Below are positions 46,562 through 56,985 of a stretch of DNA of 64,000 nucleotides, piece by piece. The DNA lies in NCBI GenBank assembly GCA_019351895.1, contig JABBOH010000020.1, positions 16,152 to 80,151 of the forward strand, in the 5' to 3' direction. This DNA is from Pseudomonadota bacterium. GTDB taxonomy: Bacteria > Pseudomonadota > Alphaproteobacteria > Acetobacterales > Acetobacteraceae. The position numbers were made by a program, and so were the translations under genes. Below the pieces are notes generated by a model. That model saw only the letters and a list, made by a program, of their open reading frames with translations, made no database searches and was not told the DNA's origin. Numbering within the stretch: position 1 is the first letter of the stretch; every line of letters begins with the position of its first letter.

Positions 46562-48169
46562 CTAATGCGGCGGGATCATCCAGGGCAGGATGTACTGCTG
46601 CAACAGTGCGAGAATGCCGACGAGCAGCGTCATGAACACGCTGTGCTTGAAGGTGCGGCTGAACACCTTGCCTTCTTGTCCCACGAGATCGGTCACCGAA
46701 ACGCCGGTCGCGATGTTCTGTGGCGAGATCATCTTGCCCATGACGCCGCCCGATGAGTTGGTGGCCGCGAACAGCACCGGGTTGAGCTTGAGCTGGTTGG
46801 CGGCGACCACCTGCAGATTGCCGAAGAGCGCGTTGCCGGAGGTATCCGACCCCGAGAGAAAGACGGCGATCCAGCCAAGGAAGGCCGAGGCCAAGGGGAA
46901 AAGAATACCGCCGAGCGAGGCGACCGCCTTGCCGAGCGTGTAAGTCATGCCGCCGTAGTTCATCACATAGGCCAGCCCGATGATGAAGACGACGGTGATG
47001 ATGGCGTAGCGCAGCTGCACGAAGGTGCGCAGGAAGCAGCTGATGAAGTCGCCAAAGCTCACCCGCAGCAGCATGGCGGTGAGGGCCGCCGAGAAGAAGA
47101 TGGCGGTGCCCGTCGCAAGCGGCTGGAAATCCCAGATCGCCGCGTAGGGGCGCCCGTAGAGGGTGATGAAGACCGCGTGGTCGAGCCCGGGCCAGGGCAC
47201 CTTGACCTCGCCGATCGAGAAGATTTTGAAGCTCGTCCAGATGATGACGACGGCGGAGACGAGCGCCCAGGGCAGCCAGCCCTGCCAGCCTGATATCTGC
47301 GACAGCCGCCCTTGCGCCGAAGTATGATGCTTCATCGCGAATTCAGGGTTGGGCGCCGGTTTCCAGACCTGAAGGAAAGCGATAGAGACGACGAGCGAAA
47401 CCAGCGAGGCGAGCACGTCCGTCAGACGGTAGTTGATATAGTTTGCGGTGATGAACTGCGTGACCGCGAAACTGCCGCCCGCGACAAACAGGAACGGCGC
47501 CAGCGCGCGCACCGAGCGCAGGCCGCCGAAGACAAACATGACGTAGAAGGGCAGGAAAAACGCGAAGAGCGGCAGCTGCCGCCCGACCATCTGCCCGAGC
47601 TGCACGTCAGGCAGATGCGTCACCGTGCCAAGCACAGTGATTGGCACGCCGAGCGCGCCGAAGGCGACGGGCGCGGTGTCGAAGATCAGCGTGTAGGTCA
47701 GCGCTTCCAGCGGCGCCCAGCCAATCATGATGAGGACCGACGAGATGATCGCGACCGGGGTGCCGAAGCCCGCGATTCCTTCCAGCAGGGCGCCGAAGGA
47801 GAAGGCGAGCACGACGAGCACGACGCGCCGGTCGTCGGGCAGATGGTCGAGAATCCAGTCGCGGAATGCGTCGAACCGGCCGGATACGATAGCGACGTTA
47901 TAGATGGTGAGGGCTGCGACGACGATCCACATGATCGGCCAGAGCGCGAAGACGCCGCCCGCGACGGCTGCGTCGAGCGTCAGGCCAACAGGCATATGCC
48001 AGCCAACAATCGCAATGACGATGCCGGTAATGAGCCCCGCGAGCGCCGCCTGCCAGCCCGGTCGGCGCAGGACACCGAGGAGCACCAGTACGACGATGAT
48101 CGGCAACGCCCCTACGATAAAGGACAAGCCGAGGCTGCCGCCGATAGGCGTCAAAAATTGGTGGAACAT
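46562..48169 (-). CDS. lldP: L-lactate permease (LldP family)
   Basis: 535 residues with 12 or more hydrophobic helices. GALLEGIAGFGTPVAIISS and GSDTSGNALFGNLQVVAA are LctP signatures, and NSSGGVMGKMISPQNIA lies near the C-terminus. It imports L-lactate (also glycolate or D-lactate) with protons. No lactate dehydrogenase gene is adjacent. A TetR-type regulator starts 266 bp away on the other strand and may control it. Confidence 0.93.
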   Translation of the reverse strand: MFHQFLTPIGGSLGLSFIVGALPIIVVLVLLGVLRRPGWQAALAGLITGIVIAIVGWHMPVGLTLDAAVAGGVFALWPIMWIVVAALTIYNVAIVSGRFDAFRDWILDHLPDDRRVVLVVLAFSFGALLEGIAGFGTPVAIISSVLIMIGWAPLEALTYTLIFDTAPVAFGALGVPITVLGTVTHLPDVQLGQMVGRQLPLFAFFLPFYVMFVFGGLRSVRALAPFLFVAGGSFAVTQFITANYINYRLTDVLASLVSLVVSIAFLQVWKPAPNPEFAMKHHTSAQGRLSQISGWQGWLPWALVSAVVIIWTSFKIFSIGEVKVPWPGLDHAVFITLYGRPYAAIWDFQPLATGTAIFFSAALTAMLLRVSFGDFISCFLRTFVQLRYAIITVVFIIGLAYVMNYGGMTYTLGKAVASLGGILFPLASAFLGWIAVFLSGSDTSGNALFGNLQVVAANQLKLNPVLFAATNSSGGVMGKMISPQNIATGVSVTDLVGQEGKVFSRTFKHSVFMTLLVGILALLQQYILPWMIPPH

Positions 48170-48435
48170 GCGTGATGTTTCTCCCCGGAGCGCCCGAGTT
48201 GGAGAGCGGGCGCCGATTTAATCCAAGCTCCACCGCTTTGTATGGCGAGGCCGCGCGCAACAAATTAAAGATACAGGGTGTCAGGGGCGGCGCAAGACAT
48301 TCGGATTGTGTTGCAGCGCGAAATAACCGCAGCCATCGGCGCCTGACGGGGAAAGGCGAGCGCAACTTTCCGGCCTCGGCTGCGGCAACCCCGGGGGGAT
48401 GTAAAACCGGCTCACATGGCGTAATCGGCTTGGTC

Positions 48436-49065
48436 ATGAGTTGGACGGGGCAGAGACGCGGCTATCACCACGGCAACCTGCGCGAGGCGCTGGTGGAAGC
48501 CGCGCAGGCGTTGATCGCGGAGAGCGGACCTGCCGGTTTCACCGTGGCCGAGGCAGCGCGTCGCGCAGGCGTAAGCCCCGCCGCGCCCTATAGACACTTC
48601 CGTGATGCCGAGGGGTTGCTCGCAGAGGTAGCACTGCGCGGCTTCGACCGGTTGAGCGTCGTCCTGACGCAGGCTTGGCGAGACGGCAAGCCTGAGCCCA
48701 TCCAGGCCTTCGAGACCATGGCGAGAGCCTATCTTGCCTTCGCGCGCCTGGAGCCCGCCTTCTTCGCGGCGATGTTCGAGGCGCGCATCAACCCGGAAGC
48801 GCATCCTGGGCTGCTCGCCGCCAGCGAACGCGCCTTCTCGGTGCTGCGGAACGCGGCCGATGCGGTCACGGCTTTCGCCCCACGCGCCGGACGGCCGCCG
48901 GCTCTGATGGTGGCACTGCATGTTTGGGCCATGGCCCATGGCGTCGCCTCTCTCTTCGGTCGCGCCGACGCGGGACGCCGGAGGCTGCCGATGTCGCCCG
49001 AAGATCTGCTGGAAGCCGGGCTGCTGATCTATCTTCAAAGCCTGGGTCTCGCGGGCGGCACGTGA
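48436..49065 (+). CDS. TetR family regulator with WHG-type C-terminal domain
   Basis: 209 residues. HTH region: YHHGNLREALVEAAQALIAESGPAGFTVAEAARRAGVSPAAPYRHF. The C-terminal ALHVWAMAHGVASLF is the WHG motif. ATG at 48436 fits the family N-terminus; upstream frame is open but the Shine-Dalgarno signal is weak either way. Divergent from lldP and possibly its regulator, or of genes elsewhere; no ligand can be guessed. Confidence 0.88.
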   Translation: MSWTGQRRGYHHGNLREALVEAAQALIAESGPAGFTVAEAARRAGVSPAAPYRHFRDAEGLLAEVALRGFDRLSVVLTQAWRDGKPEPIQAFETMARAYLAFARLEPAFFAAMFEARINPEAHPGLLAASERAFSVLRNAADAVTAFAPRAGRPPALMVALHVWAMAHGVASLFGRADAGRRRLPMSPEDLLEAGLLIYLQSLGLAGGT

Positions 49066-49139
49066 CGCATTCTGCTTGACGGGCCTCTTCCCACGACCTT
49101 AGATGTAAATGTGACTTACATTCACATGGGGACACCAAA

Positions 49140-49682
49140 ATGTCTGGTGCGGCAAACCGAGGGGCGTACGGCAATCCCGGCATGGGGCGAGGCCCCTGGG
49201 GCGGTGCAGGGGGTTGGCGACCGTCGGGTGGCGGCCAGCCCTCGGAGAATGGCCAAGCCTGGGCCGAGGACTATTTCGCGATGTGGTCAATTTCGCGGCC
49301 GCTGCTCATCGCGGCCACGATCACCGGGTTCATCATTTGGTGGCCAGTAGGCCTCGCTCTGCTGTTCATCTCCATCTGGAACCGGCGTGTCGGCCGCTTC
49401 CTGTTTGGCCGTGAGCGAGCCGGCGGGGGATTGGGCGGTTGCTCCGGTTGGCGAGGCCGGAAAAACGGGATGGGGATGGGTGGCATGAGATCGAGCGGCA
49501 ACCGGGCTTTCGACGAATACAAGGCGGACACGCTGCGCAGACTGGAGGAGGAGCAGGGCGAATTCTCACAGTTTCTCGATCGCCTGCGGTTCGCCAAGGA
49601 CAAGGCCGAGTTCGATCAGTTCATGGCGGAGCGCCGGCCGCGCCCGATGCAGGGCGAGGCGGAGCGGCCCGCGGAGGGCTGA
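49140..49682 (+). CDS. DUF2852 domain protein
   Basis: 180 residues. Gly-rich N-terminus, then one membrane segment (RPLLIAATITGFIIWWPVGLALLFISIW), then the DUF2852 tail SGNRAFDEYKADTLRRLEEEQGEFSQFLDRLRFAKDKAEFDQFM. The family is essentially alphaproteobacterial and its function is unknown. A palindromic ATGTAAATGTGACTTACAT lies at 49099-49117 upstream and may be a regulator site. Followed by a hairpin. Confidence 0.9.
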   Translation: MSGAANRGAYGNPGMGRGPWGGAGGWRPSGGGQPSENGQAWAEDYFAMWSISRPLLIAATITGFIIWWPVGLALLFISIWNRRVGRFLFGRERAGGGLGGCSGWRGRKNGMGMGGMRSSGNRAFDEYKADTLRRLEEEQGEFSQFLDRLRFAKDKAEFDQFMAERRPRPMQGEAERPAEG

Positions 49683-49688
49683 GGCAGG

Positions 49689-49706
49689 CTCCGGGCTAAT
49701 CCGGAG
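49689..49706. terminator. Hairpin after DUF2852 gene (possible terminator)
   Basis: Arms CTCCGG and CCGGAG with a 6-base loop, beginning 7 bp after the stop codon; a short T-containing stretch (GGTTTCTG) follows. Weak but well placed. Confidence 0.4.
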
Positions 49707-49834
49707 ACTGGTTTCTGATCGATGAGGCGGGTGGCGGTCCTTTCAAGACTGGCGCCCGCCCATTGCTTCCATGACAGTTCAGTGTCGATTTCCATCTTTC
49801 CGGCGCGGCCGCCCGATGATAGCCAACGGGCAGA

Positions 49835-50851
49835 ATGGATAGCGCCGCACCGCACAACACGTCACGTCCACCGCAGTCGAGCCCTCGCGTCAGCATGGTC
49901 GGTCGCTCCGGCTTCATGGCGCCGGCGCGCGCGCGCCCGGCGTTTATGCCGCGGGTGACAGATGGATCGTTTGCCATGATCGACGGTGCCGTGTTGCCGT
50001 ATCGGGAATGGCTGCCGGCTGCCGCTCCGCAGACCGTTGTTCTCGCCCTGCATGGGATCAACGACAGCGCGGACGCCTGGGAAGCACCCGCGAGGCATTT
50101 CGTCGAAGCCGGCATCGCGGTCATTGCACCCGACCAGAGGGGATTCGGCGCCTCTGCCGGCCGTGGCCGTTGGCCGGGCACCGATGTCATGGTGAGCGAT
50201 GCTCTGGCGATGCTGGGTCATACCCGCGCGCGCTTTCCGGAGGCCAGGCTATTTCTCGCGGGCGAGAGCATGGGGGCCGCCATCCTGATGGTGCTGGCCG
50301 CGCGCCATAAGCATCTGCCGGTGGCAGGCTATGTCCTGAGCGCGCCTGCCGTGTGGGGACGGCGAGAGATGGCTGCCGCCTACCGGCTCTCCCTGTGGTG
50401 GGCGAACAAGACCGTGCCCTGGCTGCGGCTGAGCGGCTATGGCCTCGGCATCAAGCCCAGCGACAACCACGCGGCGCTACGACGCGCCATGCACCCCGAG
50501 GTTAAGCGCCCATCGACCACTGTCACGGTTCTTAAAGGGCTTGCCGACCTCATGGATGCTGCCTTGGCGACGGCGGGAGAGCGGCGCGCACCGACATTGT
50601 TCCTCTATGGGGGTAAAGACCAGTTGGTGCCCAAGCGTGCAATGGCGGCCTGCTGGGCCAAGGAGCGTTCGTCTTGTGCCTGCGCGCAGGTGTTCGCCTT
50701 CTATCCCGACGGACATCATCTTCTGCAGCGGGATCGCGCCGGCGCAACGGTAACCCGCGATGTTCTTCATTGGTTATGTCATCCGGAGACGCCATTGCCC
50801 TCCGGCGCCGATCATCAGGCGGTTCGTTGGCTTGAGGCGAGGGCGGCCTGA
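49835..50851 (+). CDS. Alpha/beta hydrolase, lysophospholipase/monoacylglycerol lipase-like
   Basis: Up to 338 residues. Nucleophile elbow AGESMGAAIL, acid in LFLYGGKDQLVP, histidine in YPDGHHLLQRD; LALHGINDSADAWE carries the oxyanion region and IAPDQRGFGAS follows, as in PldB-type lipases. The N-terminal 40 residues before the hydrolase core look unconserved; ATGs at 49895 or 49916 are alternative starts. Physiological ester unknown. Confidence 0.8.
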   Translation: MDSAAPHNTSRPPQSSPRVSMVGRSGFMAPARARPAFMPRVTDGSFAMIDGAVLPYREWLPAAAPQTVVLALHGINDSADAWEAPARHFVEAGIAVIAPDQRGFGASAGRGRWPGTDVMVSDALAMLGHTRARFPEARLFLAGESMGAAILMVLAARHKHLPVAGYVLSAPAVWGRREMAAAYRLSLWWANKTVPWLRLSGYGLGIKPSDNHAALRRAMHPEVKRPSTTVTVLKGLADLMDAALATAGERRAPTLFLYGGKDQLVPKRAMAACWAKERSSCACAQVFAFYPDGHHLLQRDRAGATVTRDVLHWLCHPETPLPSGADHQAVRWLEARAA

Positions 50852-50906
50852 GGCACCGGCCACGTGCCCCAGGATGGGGAGCGGCCGCAAACCGCGATTG
50901 CTTCTC

Positions 50907-51401
50907 TTACGCTCTCTCCAGTTCGAGCTGGAGAACGGGGTCCTGCGGCATGACCGCCGTTAGCGAGAGGATGCCGATGATCCGCTCATTGATCATAATC
51001 AGGCTTTCGACATAGGCGCGCGACACGGTCTCTCCCGTATCGGGCGTCATCTGCCGCATCTCGTCGGTTACCGTGATGATGTCGGAGACCGCATCGACCA
51101 GAAGTCCCGCGACCTTGTCGCCGATTTCCACGACCACCACGACAGATGCAGCTGTTGGTTCCCTGCTCGGTTGCCCGAGCCTTACCGCGAGATCGATGAT
51201 GGCGAGCACCGAGCCTCGCAGATTGATCATGCCCTTGATGTATAACGGTGCATGCGGCAGCGGCGTGGAGGCGATCCAACCTCGGATCTCCCGGATTGCC
51301 ATGATGCTCATGGCAAACTCCTGGTGGCCGATGCGGACCGAGAGCAGTTGATTTCCCGTATCCGCCGCCACGCTCGGAGGAAGATAGCCATGTGTCGGCA
51401 T
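50907..51401 (-). CDS. cheW: Chemotaxis coupling protein CheW (second copy)
   Basis: 164 residues. SVRIGHQEFAMSIMAIREIRGW, YIKGMINLRGSVLAIIDLAVRLG and [12 protein letters not shown] are CheW hallmarks. It closely follows the CheT-like gene (114 bp) and may be the last gene of the che operon or have its own promoter. It is paralogous to the CheW at 54350, with the same REIRGW and DAVSDI motifs, so the pair may couple different receptors to CheA. Confidence 0.92.
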   Translation of the reverse strand: MPTHGYLPPSVAADTGNQLLSVRIGHQEFAMSIMAIREIRGWIASTPLPHAPLYIKGMINLRGSVLAIIDLAVRLGQPSREPTAASVVVVVEIGDKVAGLLVDAVSDIITVTDEMRQMTPDTGETVSRAYVESLIMINERIIGILSLTAVMPQDPVLQLELERA

Positions 51402-51515
51402 CAGAACGCCCCCTTCGCTGATCGCATAAGATGCGACCCGACGTGTTGCATAGGTCCGGTTGCTAGCGATTTAATACCGTCCGGGTCCTGAACGGCGTCC
51501 GGCGGCAGGTAGAAC

Positions 51516-51863
51516 TTAAAACAGATCGAGGTCGCCCGAAGATTGGTGCGCGGCCACCTGTTCGGTGCCCGTCAGCCGAAGTACAAGCGCCGACAGCTTC
51601 ACCTCGTCCAGAGCCGGTGATGAATTCACCGTGCAGTTCCTGGGGATAGACAGGTTCAACGAGAATACGAAAGCTGAAATGGCCGAAAGTCTTTGCGACA
51701 TCAGATCGAGGGTTTGAACGTTCCTCACATAGTCGGCGTTCTTTGCGATTTCGAACATGGCTGGGCTGAGTGTCGTCTGCAGGTCGTCCAGTTCTACGCC
51801 AAGATCGCCAAGCTCCTCAGCGATCGCATCGAGAATGGTCACGAGTCTGGTCGGATTATCCAT
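51516..51863 (-). CDS. cheT: CheT/CheZ-like chemotaxis protein with a DxxxQ motif
   Basis: 115 residues, mainly helical. Helix QTLDLMSQRLSAI contains D53-LMS-Q57, the DxxxQ arrangement that CheZ uses to dephosphorylate CheY. It lies 14 bp downstream of cheD, exactly where S. meliloti has cheT, a small protein weakly related to CheZ. The C-terminus SSGDLDLF is acidic and ends in LF, resembling the end of the CheD next door (GAVELF). I infer a CheY-P phosphatase or regulator; the overall sequence is too diverged for certainty. Confidence 0.6.
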   Translation of the reverse strand: MDNPTRLVTILDAIAEELGDLGVELDDLQTTLSPAMFEIAKNADYVRNVQTLDLMSQRLSAISAFVFSLNLSIPRNCTVNSSPALDEVKLSALVLRLTGTEQVAAHQSSGDLDLF

Positions 51864-51877
51864 GGTTTCCGCTTTCG

Positions 51878-52453
51878 CTAGAATAGTTCGACGGCGCCGG
51901 TCTGCGACGGCGGCTTGGCGACTGAAGTCTGATACTCCGTCTGGAAGACCGATTTCGTGTCGGAACGCAAAAGAACCTGCCTCGCTCGGCCGGATGTCGG
52001 CCAGAATTGGATGCGTCGTCCGGAATCCCCGCGCAGGCTGCCACCAGCGACCAGAATGCCCTCCGCCTTCAGGAACCGCTCAGCGAAGGTTGCGTTCAGA
52101 TGGCCGACATCGGTCAGGCCGCGGATCATCCGCGCTCCACCGAACAGCTTGGCCTGCAGGCTTTCGCGGCGAGCCCCGCCCCGCAAAAGGGCGTTGACCA
52201 GAAGCTCCATCGCATGCACGCCGTAGCGGGCGGATGGGCCGGTCGTCCCTGGATCGGCATTCTGGTGTTCCTCGCCCGGCAGGAGAAAATGGTTCATCCC
52301 CCCAATGCCCCGCACAGGATCCCAAAGGCACGCCGCAATACAGGAGCCGAGGATTGTGGTGAGCATCGCATTGGGATCAGTATCCACGTGGTGCTCGCCC
52401 TGCACGACGTGAATGCGCACCGCGAGCGGGGCATTCGATGCACAATCGCTCAT
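51878..52453 (-). CDS. cheD: Chemoreceptor glutamine deamidase CheD
   Basis: 191 residues. The papain-like triad is conserved in spacing: T32, C38 in [14 protein letters not shown], and H55 in [10 protein letters not shown]. It deamidates receptor glutamines to adjust adaptation. 4-bp overlap with cheB. The C-terminal tail after residue 165 ends in GAVELF. Confidence 0.93.
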   Translation of the reverse strand: MSDCASNAPLAVRIHVVQGEHHVDTDPNAMLTTILGSCIAACLWDPVRGIGGMNHFLLPGEEHQNADPGTTGPSARYGVHAMELLVNALLRGGARRESLQAKLFGGARMIRGLTDVGHLNATFAERFLKAEGILVAGGSLRGDSGRRIQFWPTSGRARQVLLRSDTKSVFQTEYQTSVAKPPSQTGAVELF

Positions 52454-53484
52454 AAGCGCGACCCCGACGCGTTATGAGTATTGCAAATGCGGACGATGCG
52501 CTCGCCGATCTGCTCCAGCGGCAGCTGCCGGCCGACGCCGCCGATCTCATAAGCGACCCGCGGCATGCCATAGACGACCGAACTGTTCTCGTCCTGACCC
52601 AGGGTCTCCGCTCCTGCGTTGCGCAGGGCCAACAGTCCGTCGGCGCCGTCGCGCCCCATGCCGGTGAGGATGACGCCGACAGCGCGGCCGTGGACCGCGC
52701 GCTCGACCGAGTTGAACATCACATCGACTGAAGGCCTATGGCCGTTCATCTTTGGCGCGTCGCTCAGCCGGCAACGCGGCAGGCTGCCAGCCCTCATCTC
52801 AAGATGGGCGTCTCCGGGCGCCAAGTAGATTTGACCGACGGTGATCGGCGCCCCATCCACTGCTTCCGAAACGGATGCGGCACAGAGGTTGTTGAGGCGC
52901 GCCGCGAAGCTGCGTGTGAAGGTCGCCGGCATGTGCTGGCTGATCAACGTGGGCGGGCAGTTCGCGGGGAACTGCGAAAGGATCGTGATGAGCGCTTCCA
53001 CGCCGCCGGTCGATGCGCCGATCGCGATGATGCGGTCGTCCGGCGCGAAGGAAGCATCGGTGTTGCGCGCTACCGCTTCATGCCGACGGCTTCGGCGGCG
53101 GGACTGTGCCGCCGCCTTCACCTTGTCGACCAGCATGTCGAAATCGTCGGAGTGTCCGCTCGTCGGCTTGGCGATGCAGTCAAAGGCACCGATTTCAAGC
53201 GCCTTCAGGCTGACATCGGCACCCCGCTGCGTCAACGTCGATATCATGATAACAGGTGTGGGGCGAAGGCGCATGATCTTGTCGAGAAACTCGATGCCAT
53301 CCATGTTCGGCATCTCGATGTCGAGCGTGATGACATCCGGGTTGAGTTGCTTGATCGCTTGACGAGCCTCATGAGGATCGGAGGCGTGGCCGACGACCTC
53401 GATCAGTGGATCGCCGCGCAGGCGAGCCGTGATGAGACCACGCATGGTCGCAGAATCGTCGACGACGAGAACACGAACCGTCAT
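52450..53484 (-). CDS. cheB: Chemotaxis response regulator methylesterase CheB
   Basis: 344 residues. Receiver domain with phospho-acceptor D55 in [10 protein letters not shown] and lysine K106, linker, then the esterase with S158 (GASTGG), H184 (SQHMP) and D279 (GMGRDGADG). Removes methyl groups from receptors when phosphorylated by CheA. Overlaps cheR and cheD by 4 bp. Confidence 0.95.
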   Translation of the reverse strand: MTVRVLVVDDSATMRGLITARLRGDPLIEVVGHASDPHEARQAIKQLNPDVITLDIEMPNMDGIEFLDKIMRLRPTPVIMISTLTQRGADVSLKALEIGAFDCIAKPTSGHSDDFDMLVDKVKAAAQSRRRSRRHEAVARNTDASFAPDDRIIAIGASTGGVEALITILSQFPANCPPTLISQHMPATFTRSFAARLNNLCAASVSEAVDGAPITVGQIYLAPGDAHLEMRAGSLPRCRLSDAPKMNGHRPSVDVMFNSVERAVHGRAVGVILTGMGRDGADGLLALRNAGAETLGQDENSSVVYGMPRVAYEIGGVGRQLPLEQIGERIVRICNTHNASGSRL

Positions 53485-54353
53485 GGCGCGGCCGGTGCGG
53501 AGACGAGGGAGCGGTACGTCGTGACCCCGTCGCTGCGCAACTTTTGCTCTGCGCTGCCCGAGATGCGCTCCGAATGGCCGATATAGAGCACCCCATCCGG
53601 CTCGAGCAGAGGAACGAAGCGAGCCCAGACCTGGGCCTGCGTATCGCCACTGAAGTAGATGACGACATTACGACAGAAAATCGCGTGAAAGCGTCCCTGC
53701 ATCGGCCAGTTCCCGATGAGATTTAGCTTTCGGAACGTCACGAGCGAGCGTAGCTCCTCTCCAGCGCGGACCAGTCCCGGTCCTTCGTTCGTGAACCATC
53801 GCGCTCTGAGGGCCGCGGGTACGGAATCCATCGCCGACTCCGGGTAAACGCCGGTCCGGCCGTCGCGCAGCATGTTCGGATCGATGTCGCTGGCGAGGAT
53901 TTTTACATCGTGGCGTCCGATATCGGGCATCAGCGAGAGCATGGTCATACCGATGGAGTATGGCTCTTGGCCGCTGGAGCATGCTGCCGACCAAATCCGA
54001 ACCCGCCCGCCGCGTTTTGCCTGTTGCAGAAGCGGTGGGAGAACCTGGGTCTTGAGATGCTCGAAGTGATGAGGTTCACGGAAGAAGCGGGTCACGTTCG
54101 TCGTGAGCGCCGCAATCATCGTTTGACGTTCGGTTTCGCCGTCGTCGCCCGTGATGACGGCACAATATTCCCGGAAGCTCGACAGGCCGAGCGCCCTCAG
54201 GCGCTTGGCGAGCCGCGAGTAGACTAGATGCCCCTTGTTCTCGCTGAGCGCGATCCCTGCTTCGGCCAGAATGATCTTGGCGATCACGTTGAAGTCGGCG
54301 GTGGTGAGGTGGAACTCACCGTCGATGGCCGGAGTATCCTGCGATCCCGTCAT
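53481..54353 (-). CDS. cheR: Chemotaxis methyltransferase CheR
   Basis: 290 residues. [18 protein letters not shown]-binding [18 protein letters not shown] and [15 protein letters not shown] are canonical. Methylates receptor glutamates. Overlaps cheW by 4 bp and cheB by 4 bp. Confidence 0.95.
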   Translation of the reverse strand: MTGSQDTPAIDGEFHLTTADFNVIAKIILAEAGIALSENKGHLVYSRLAKRLRALGLSSFREYCAVITGDDGETERQTMIAALTTNVTRFFREPHHFEHLKTQVLPPLLQQAKRGGRVRIWSAACSSGQEPYSIGMTMLSLMPDIGRHDVKILASDIDPNMLRDGRTGVYPESAMDSVPAALRARWFTNEGPGLVRAGEELRSLVTFRKLNLIGNWPMQGRFHAIFCRNVVIYFSGDTQAQVWARFVPLLEPDGVLYIGHSERISGSAEQKLRSDGVTTYRSLVSAPAAP

Positions 54354-54811
54354 ACTGCCGCTAGGCCTTCCGCCGGCAGGACATTGTCGAGCGTGATGAG
54401 GCTGATCATCCGGCCATCGACCGGGATAAGGCCGCGGAGGAAGGTGCTGACGCTTTCCGAGGCGATATCCGGCGTGGGCTGGATTGTGTTGCTGTTGAGC
54501 GTGAGGATATCGGATACCGCATCGACCAAAAGCCCTATCTGCTTCTGGTGGTTCTGCACGACGATGATGACGTTGCGTGCCGTGGGCTCCGTCGCGGGCA
54601 ATCCCAGCCGCACCGCGAAGTCGATGATGGGCAGAACGGCGCCACGAAGGTTGATGACACCCCGAATGTAGCGCGGCGCCTTCGGCAGGATCGTCGCAGA
54701 GGTCCAGCCGCGAATCTCCCGCACAGACATGATGTTGATGCTGAGTTCCTGCTTTCCCACGCGAAAGGCTATGAGCTCGCGGATATCGTGATGTGCCTGT
54801 GTGGCGTCCAT
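54350..54811 (-). CDS. cheW: Chemotaxis coupling protein CheW
   Basis: 153 residues. [50 protein letters not shown]. Links CheA to chemoreceptors. 14 bp after cheA, overlapping cheR by 4 bp. Confidence 0.94.
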   Translation of the reverse strand: MDATQAHHDIRELIAFRVGKQELSINIMSVREIRGWTSATILPKAPRYIRGVINLRGAVLPIIDFAVRLGLPATEPTARNVIIVVQNHQKQIGLLVDAVSDILTLNSNTIQPTPDIASESVSTFLRGLIPVDGRMISLITLDNVLPAEGLAAV

Positions 54812-54825
54812 GTTCGTGCCTTCGC

Positions 54826-56970
54826 CTAGGAGCCTTGTGAACTTACGCGGGCAAAGTCTGTCCGGACCGTCTCCCGTGTCACCGAGACGATCGTGTCGAC
54901 ATCCAGAATGAGCGCCACCCGCCCGTCACCCATCACGGTCGCCGCCGCGATGCCGTAGACGGCCCGGTAGTTGGCCTCGATGCTCTTGATGACGACCTGT
55001 CGCTGCCCCTGGATCTCATCCACAAGCAGGATTGCGCGGCTCCCGCCTTCGCTTTCGACGAGCAGCGCGACGGATTGCTCAGGGATCGTGCTCCGCTGCC
55101 CGAACTCCAGAACGTCCGCGATGTCGACGATCGGCACGTAGCCGCCACGCAGGGCGAGCACGGAGTTGCGATTGTCCAGCGGATAGATGTCGGCGGCATT
55201 CGGGCGCAATGTTTCCAACACCGCGCCAAGGGGAATGATGAGTGTCTGGTCGCTCGTCTTGACGACCATGCCGTCGAGCACGGCGAGCGTCAGCGGCAGG
55301 CTGAGGGTGAAGGTGGAGCCCTGGCCGGGGCGCGAGGCGATCGAGATTCGTCCGCCCATGGCCTGCACCGATCGGCGAACCACATCCATGCCGACGCCAC
55401 GGCCCGAAATGTCGGAAATCGCCGCCGCTGTCGAGAAGCCCGGTAGAAAGATCAGATTGTCAATTTCGTCATCGGTAAGCTGGGCATCCGCGCCGACGAG
55501 GCCTCGCTCGATTGCCTTGGCCCGCACCCGCGGCCGATTGATGCCCGCCCCGTCGTCGGCTACCTCGATCACGATGCGGCCTGAGCGATGCAGAGCCGTG
55601 AGACGGACGGCACCTTCAGCGGTCTTGCCGGCAGCGACGCGCTCTTCTGGGGATTCCAGACCGTGATCAATCGCGTTACGGATCATGTGGGTGAGCGGAT
55701 CGGAGATGCGCTCGATCACCGTCTTGTCGACTTCAGTCCCTTCGCCCTCCATGAGCAGGCGAACCTGCTTTCCGGTCTGGGTGGCCAATTCCCGCACGAG
55801 CCGTGGCATGCGTTGGAACACTGAGCGGACGGGCTGCGCGCGGATCGCCATCACGCTGTCCTGGATCTCGCGCGTCAGAGCCTCCAGCTCCTCGAGCGCC
55901 ATGGCAACCGCCGAGGTGCGGGCGAGGCCAGCCTCCAGCACGCGCTGGTTGAGCATCGCCTCGGTGATCACGAGTTCACCGACCAGATCAATCATACGGT
56001 CGACGCGATCGAGATCGACCCGGATCGTCGCGCTGACCGAGGACGATGTCTCGGCCTGTGCGGCCATCACATCCACCGGATGCAGGGACGGCGTGTTCGT
56101 CTCGATCTCGCTCCCGCCCGGGGGGGGCGCCAAGGACGCATGCACCGGTGCGTGGACGGGCGGATGAGCATACGGATGAGCGGGCGCCGGGGAGTTGTCC
56201 GCCACGATCTCCTCCACCGGCGCTTCCTCCATGAAGAAGTTGAAATTCGGACGTTCAAAGATCTCGAGGTCGCAATCATCCTCGACAAACTCGAAGATCT
56301 CCTTGATGGCCCCGGCATCCCGATCGGTTTCGAGCGTCACCGTCCAGCAGAGATAGGCGCCCTCGGGGTCGAGCTCGGCCAGATCCGGAAGCCCACTCGT
56401 GTCGAGATCGACCTCGGTCTCACCCAGTCGGGATAGCTCGCGCAGCAGCAGTGCAGTTTCATTGGCCTTCGCGTACAGGCTGGCCTTGGGCGTCAGCCGG
56501 ATGATCCAGGTCCGCCGGGGCTCGGCCTGCGGCGCAGGAGCGACCGGGACCTGCACCCTAGCGACCGTGCGAACTTCGGCCGCACCGCCAGAGGCGAGGC
56601 CCGCGAACTCCACCACCAGGCCCTGTGTACGCGCTTCTGGTACGGCCTCGCCATTGCGGGCGGCCCGGACCAGATCCATCAGAGCATCCGCGGCCCGGAG
56701 CAGCAGAGCCATGACGTGTGGCTCCGCGCTTAGCTTGCCGCTGCGGATTTGGTCGAGACTCGTCTCGAAGACGTGGGCGAAGCGTACCAGGCCGTCGAGC
56801 GCGAAAATTCCCGCACCGCCTTTGATGGAGTGGACGGCCCGGAAGACGGCATTGACCGTCTCGGCGTCCTTGTCGCCAGCTTCCATGCGGAGGAGACCGG
56901 CCTCAAGCTCGGCCAGCTGCTCCTCGCATTCCTGAAAGAACACGTCGCGGATTTCCGCCATGGGGTCCAT
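54826..56970 (-). CDS. cheA: Chemotaxis histidine kinase CheA
   Basis: 714 residues. P1 HPt domain with H47 in [14 protein letters not shown]; a P2-like region ([19 protein letters not shown]) and proline-rich linker; dimerisation P3 with [22 protein letters not shown] sequence; P4 kinase with [23 protein letters not shown] and [12 protein letters not shown]5 CheW-like end. Phosphorylates CheY and CheB. Followed 14 bp later by cheW. Confidence 0.96.
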   Translation of the reverse strand: MDPMAEIRDVFFQECEEQLAELEAGLLRMEAGDKDAETVNAVFRAVHSIKGGAGIFALDGLVRFAHVFETSLDQIRSGKLSAEPHVMALLLRAADALMDLVRAARNGEAVPEARTQGLVVEFAGLASGGAAEVRTVARVQVPVAPAPQAEPRRTWIIRLTPKASLYAKANETALLLRELSRLGETEVDLDTSGLPDLAELDPEGAYLCWTVTLETDRDAGAIKEIFEFVEDDCDLEIFERPNFNFFMEEAPVEEIVADNSPAPAHPYAHPPVHAPVHASLAPPPGGSEIETNTPSLHPVDVMAAQAETSSSVSATIRVDLDRVDRMIDLVGELVITEAMLNQRVLEAGLARTSAVAMALEELEALTREIQDSVMAIRAQPVRSVFQRMPRLVRELATQTGKQVRLLMEGEGTEVDKTVIERISDPLTHMIRNAIDHGLESPEERVAAGKTAEGAVRLTALHRSGRIVIEVADDGAGINRPRVRAKAIERGLVGADAQLTDDEIDNLIFLPGFSTAAAISDISGRGVGMDVVRRSVQAMGGRISIASRPGQGSTFTLSLPLTLAVLDGMVVKTSDQTLIIPLGAVLETLRPNAADIYPLDNRNSVLALRGGYVPIVDIADVLEFGQRSTIPEQSVALLVESEGGSRAILLVDEIQGQRQVVIKSIEANYRAVYGIAAATVMGDGRVALILDVDTIVSVTRETVRTDFARVSSQGS

Positions 56971-56985
56971 GGGTCGGGCCCTTTC

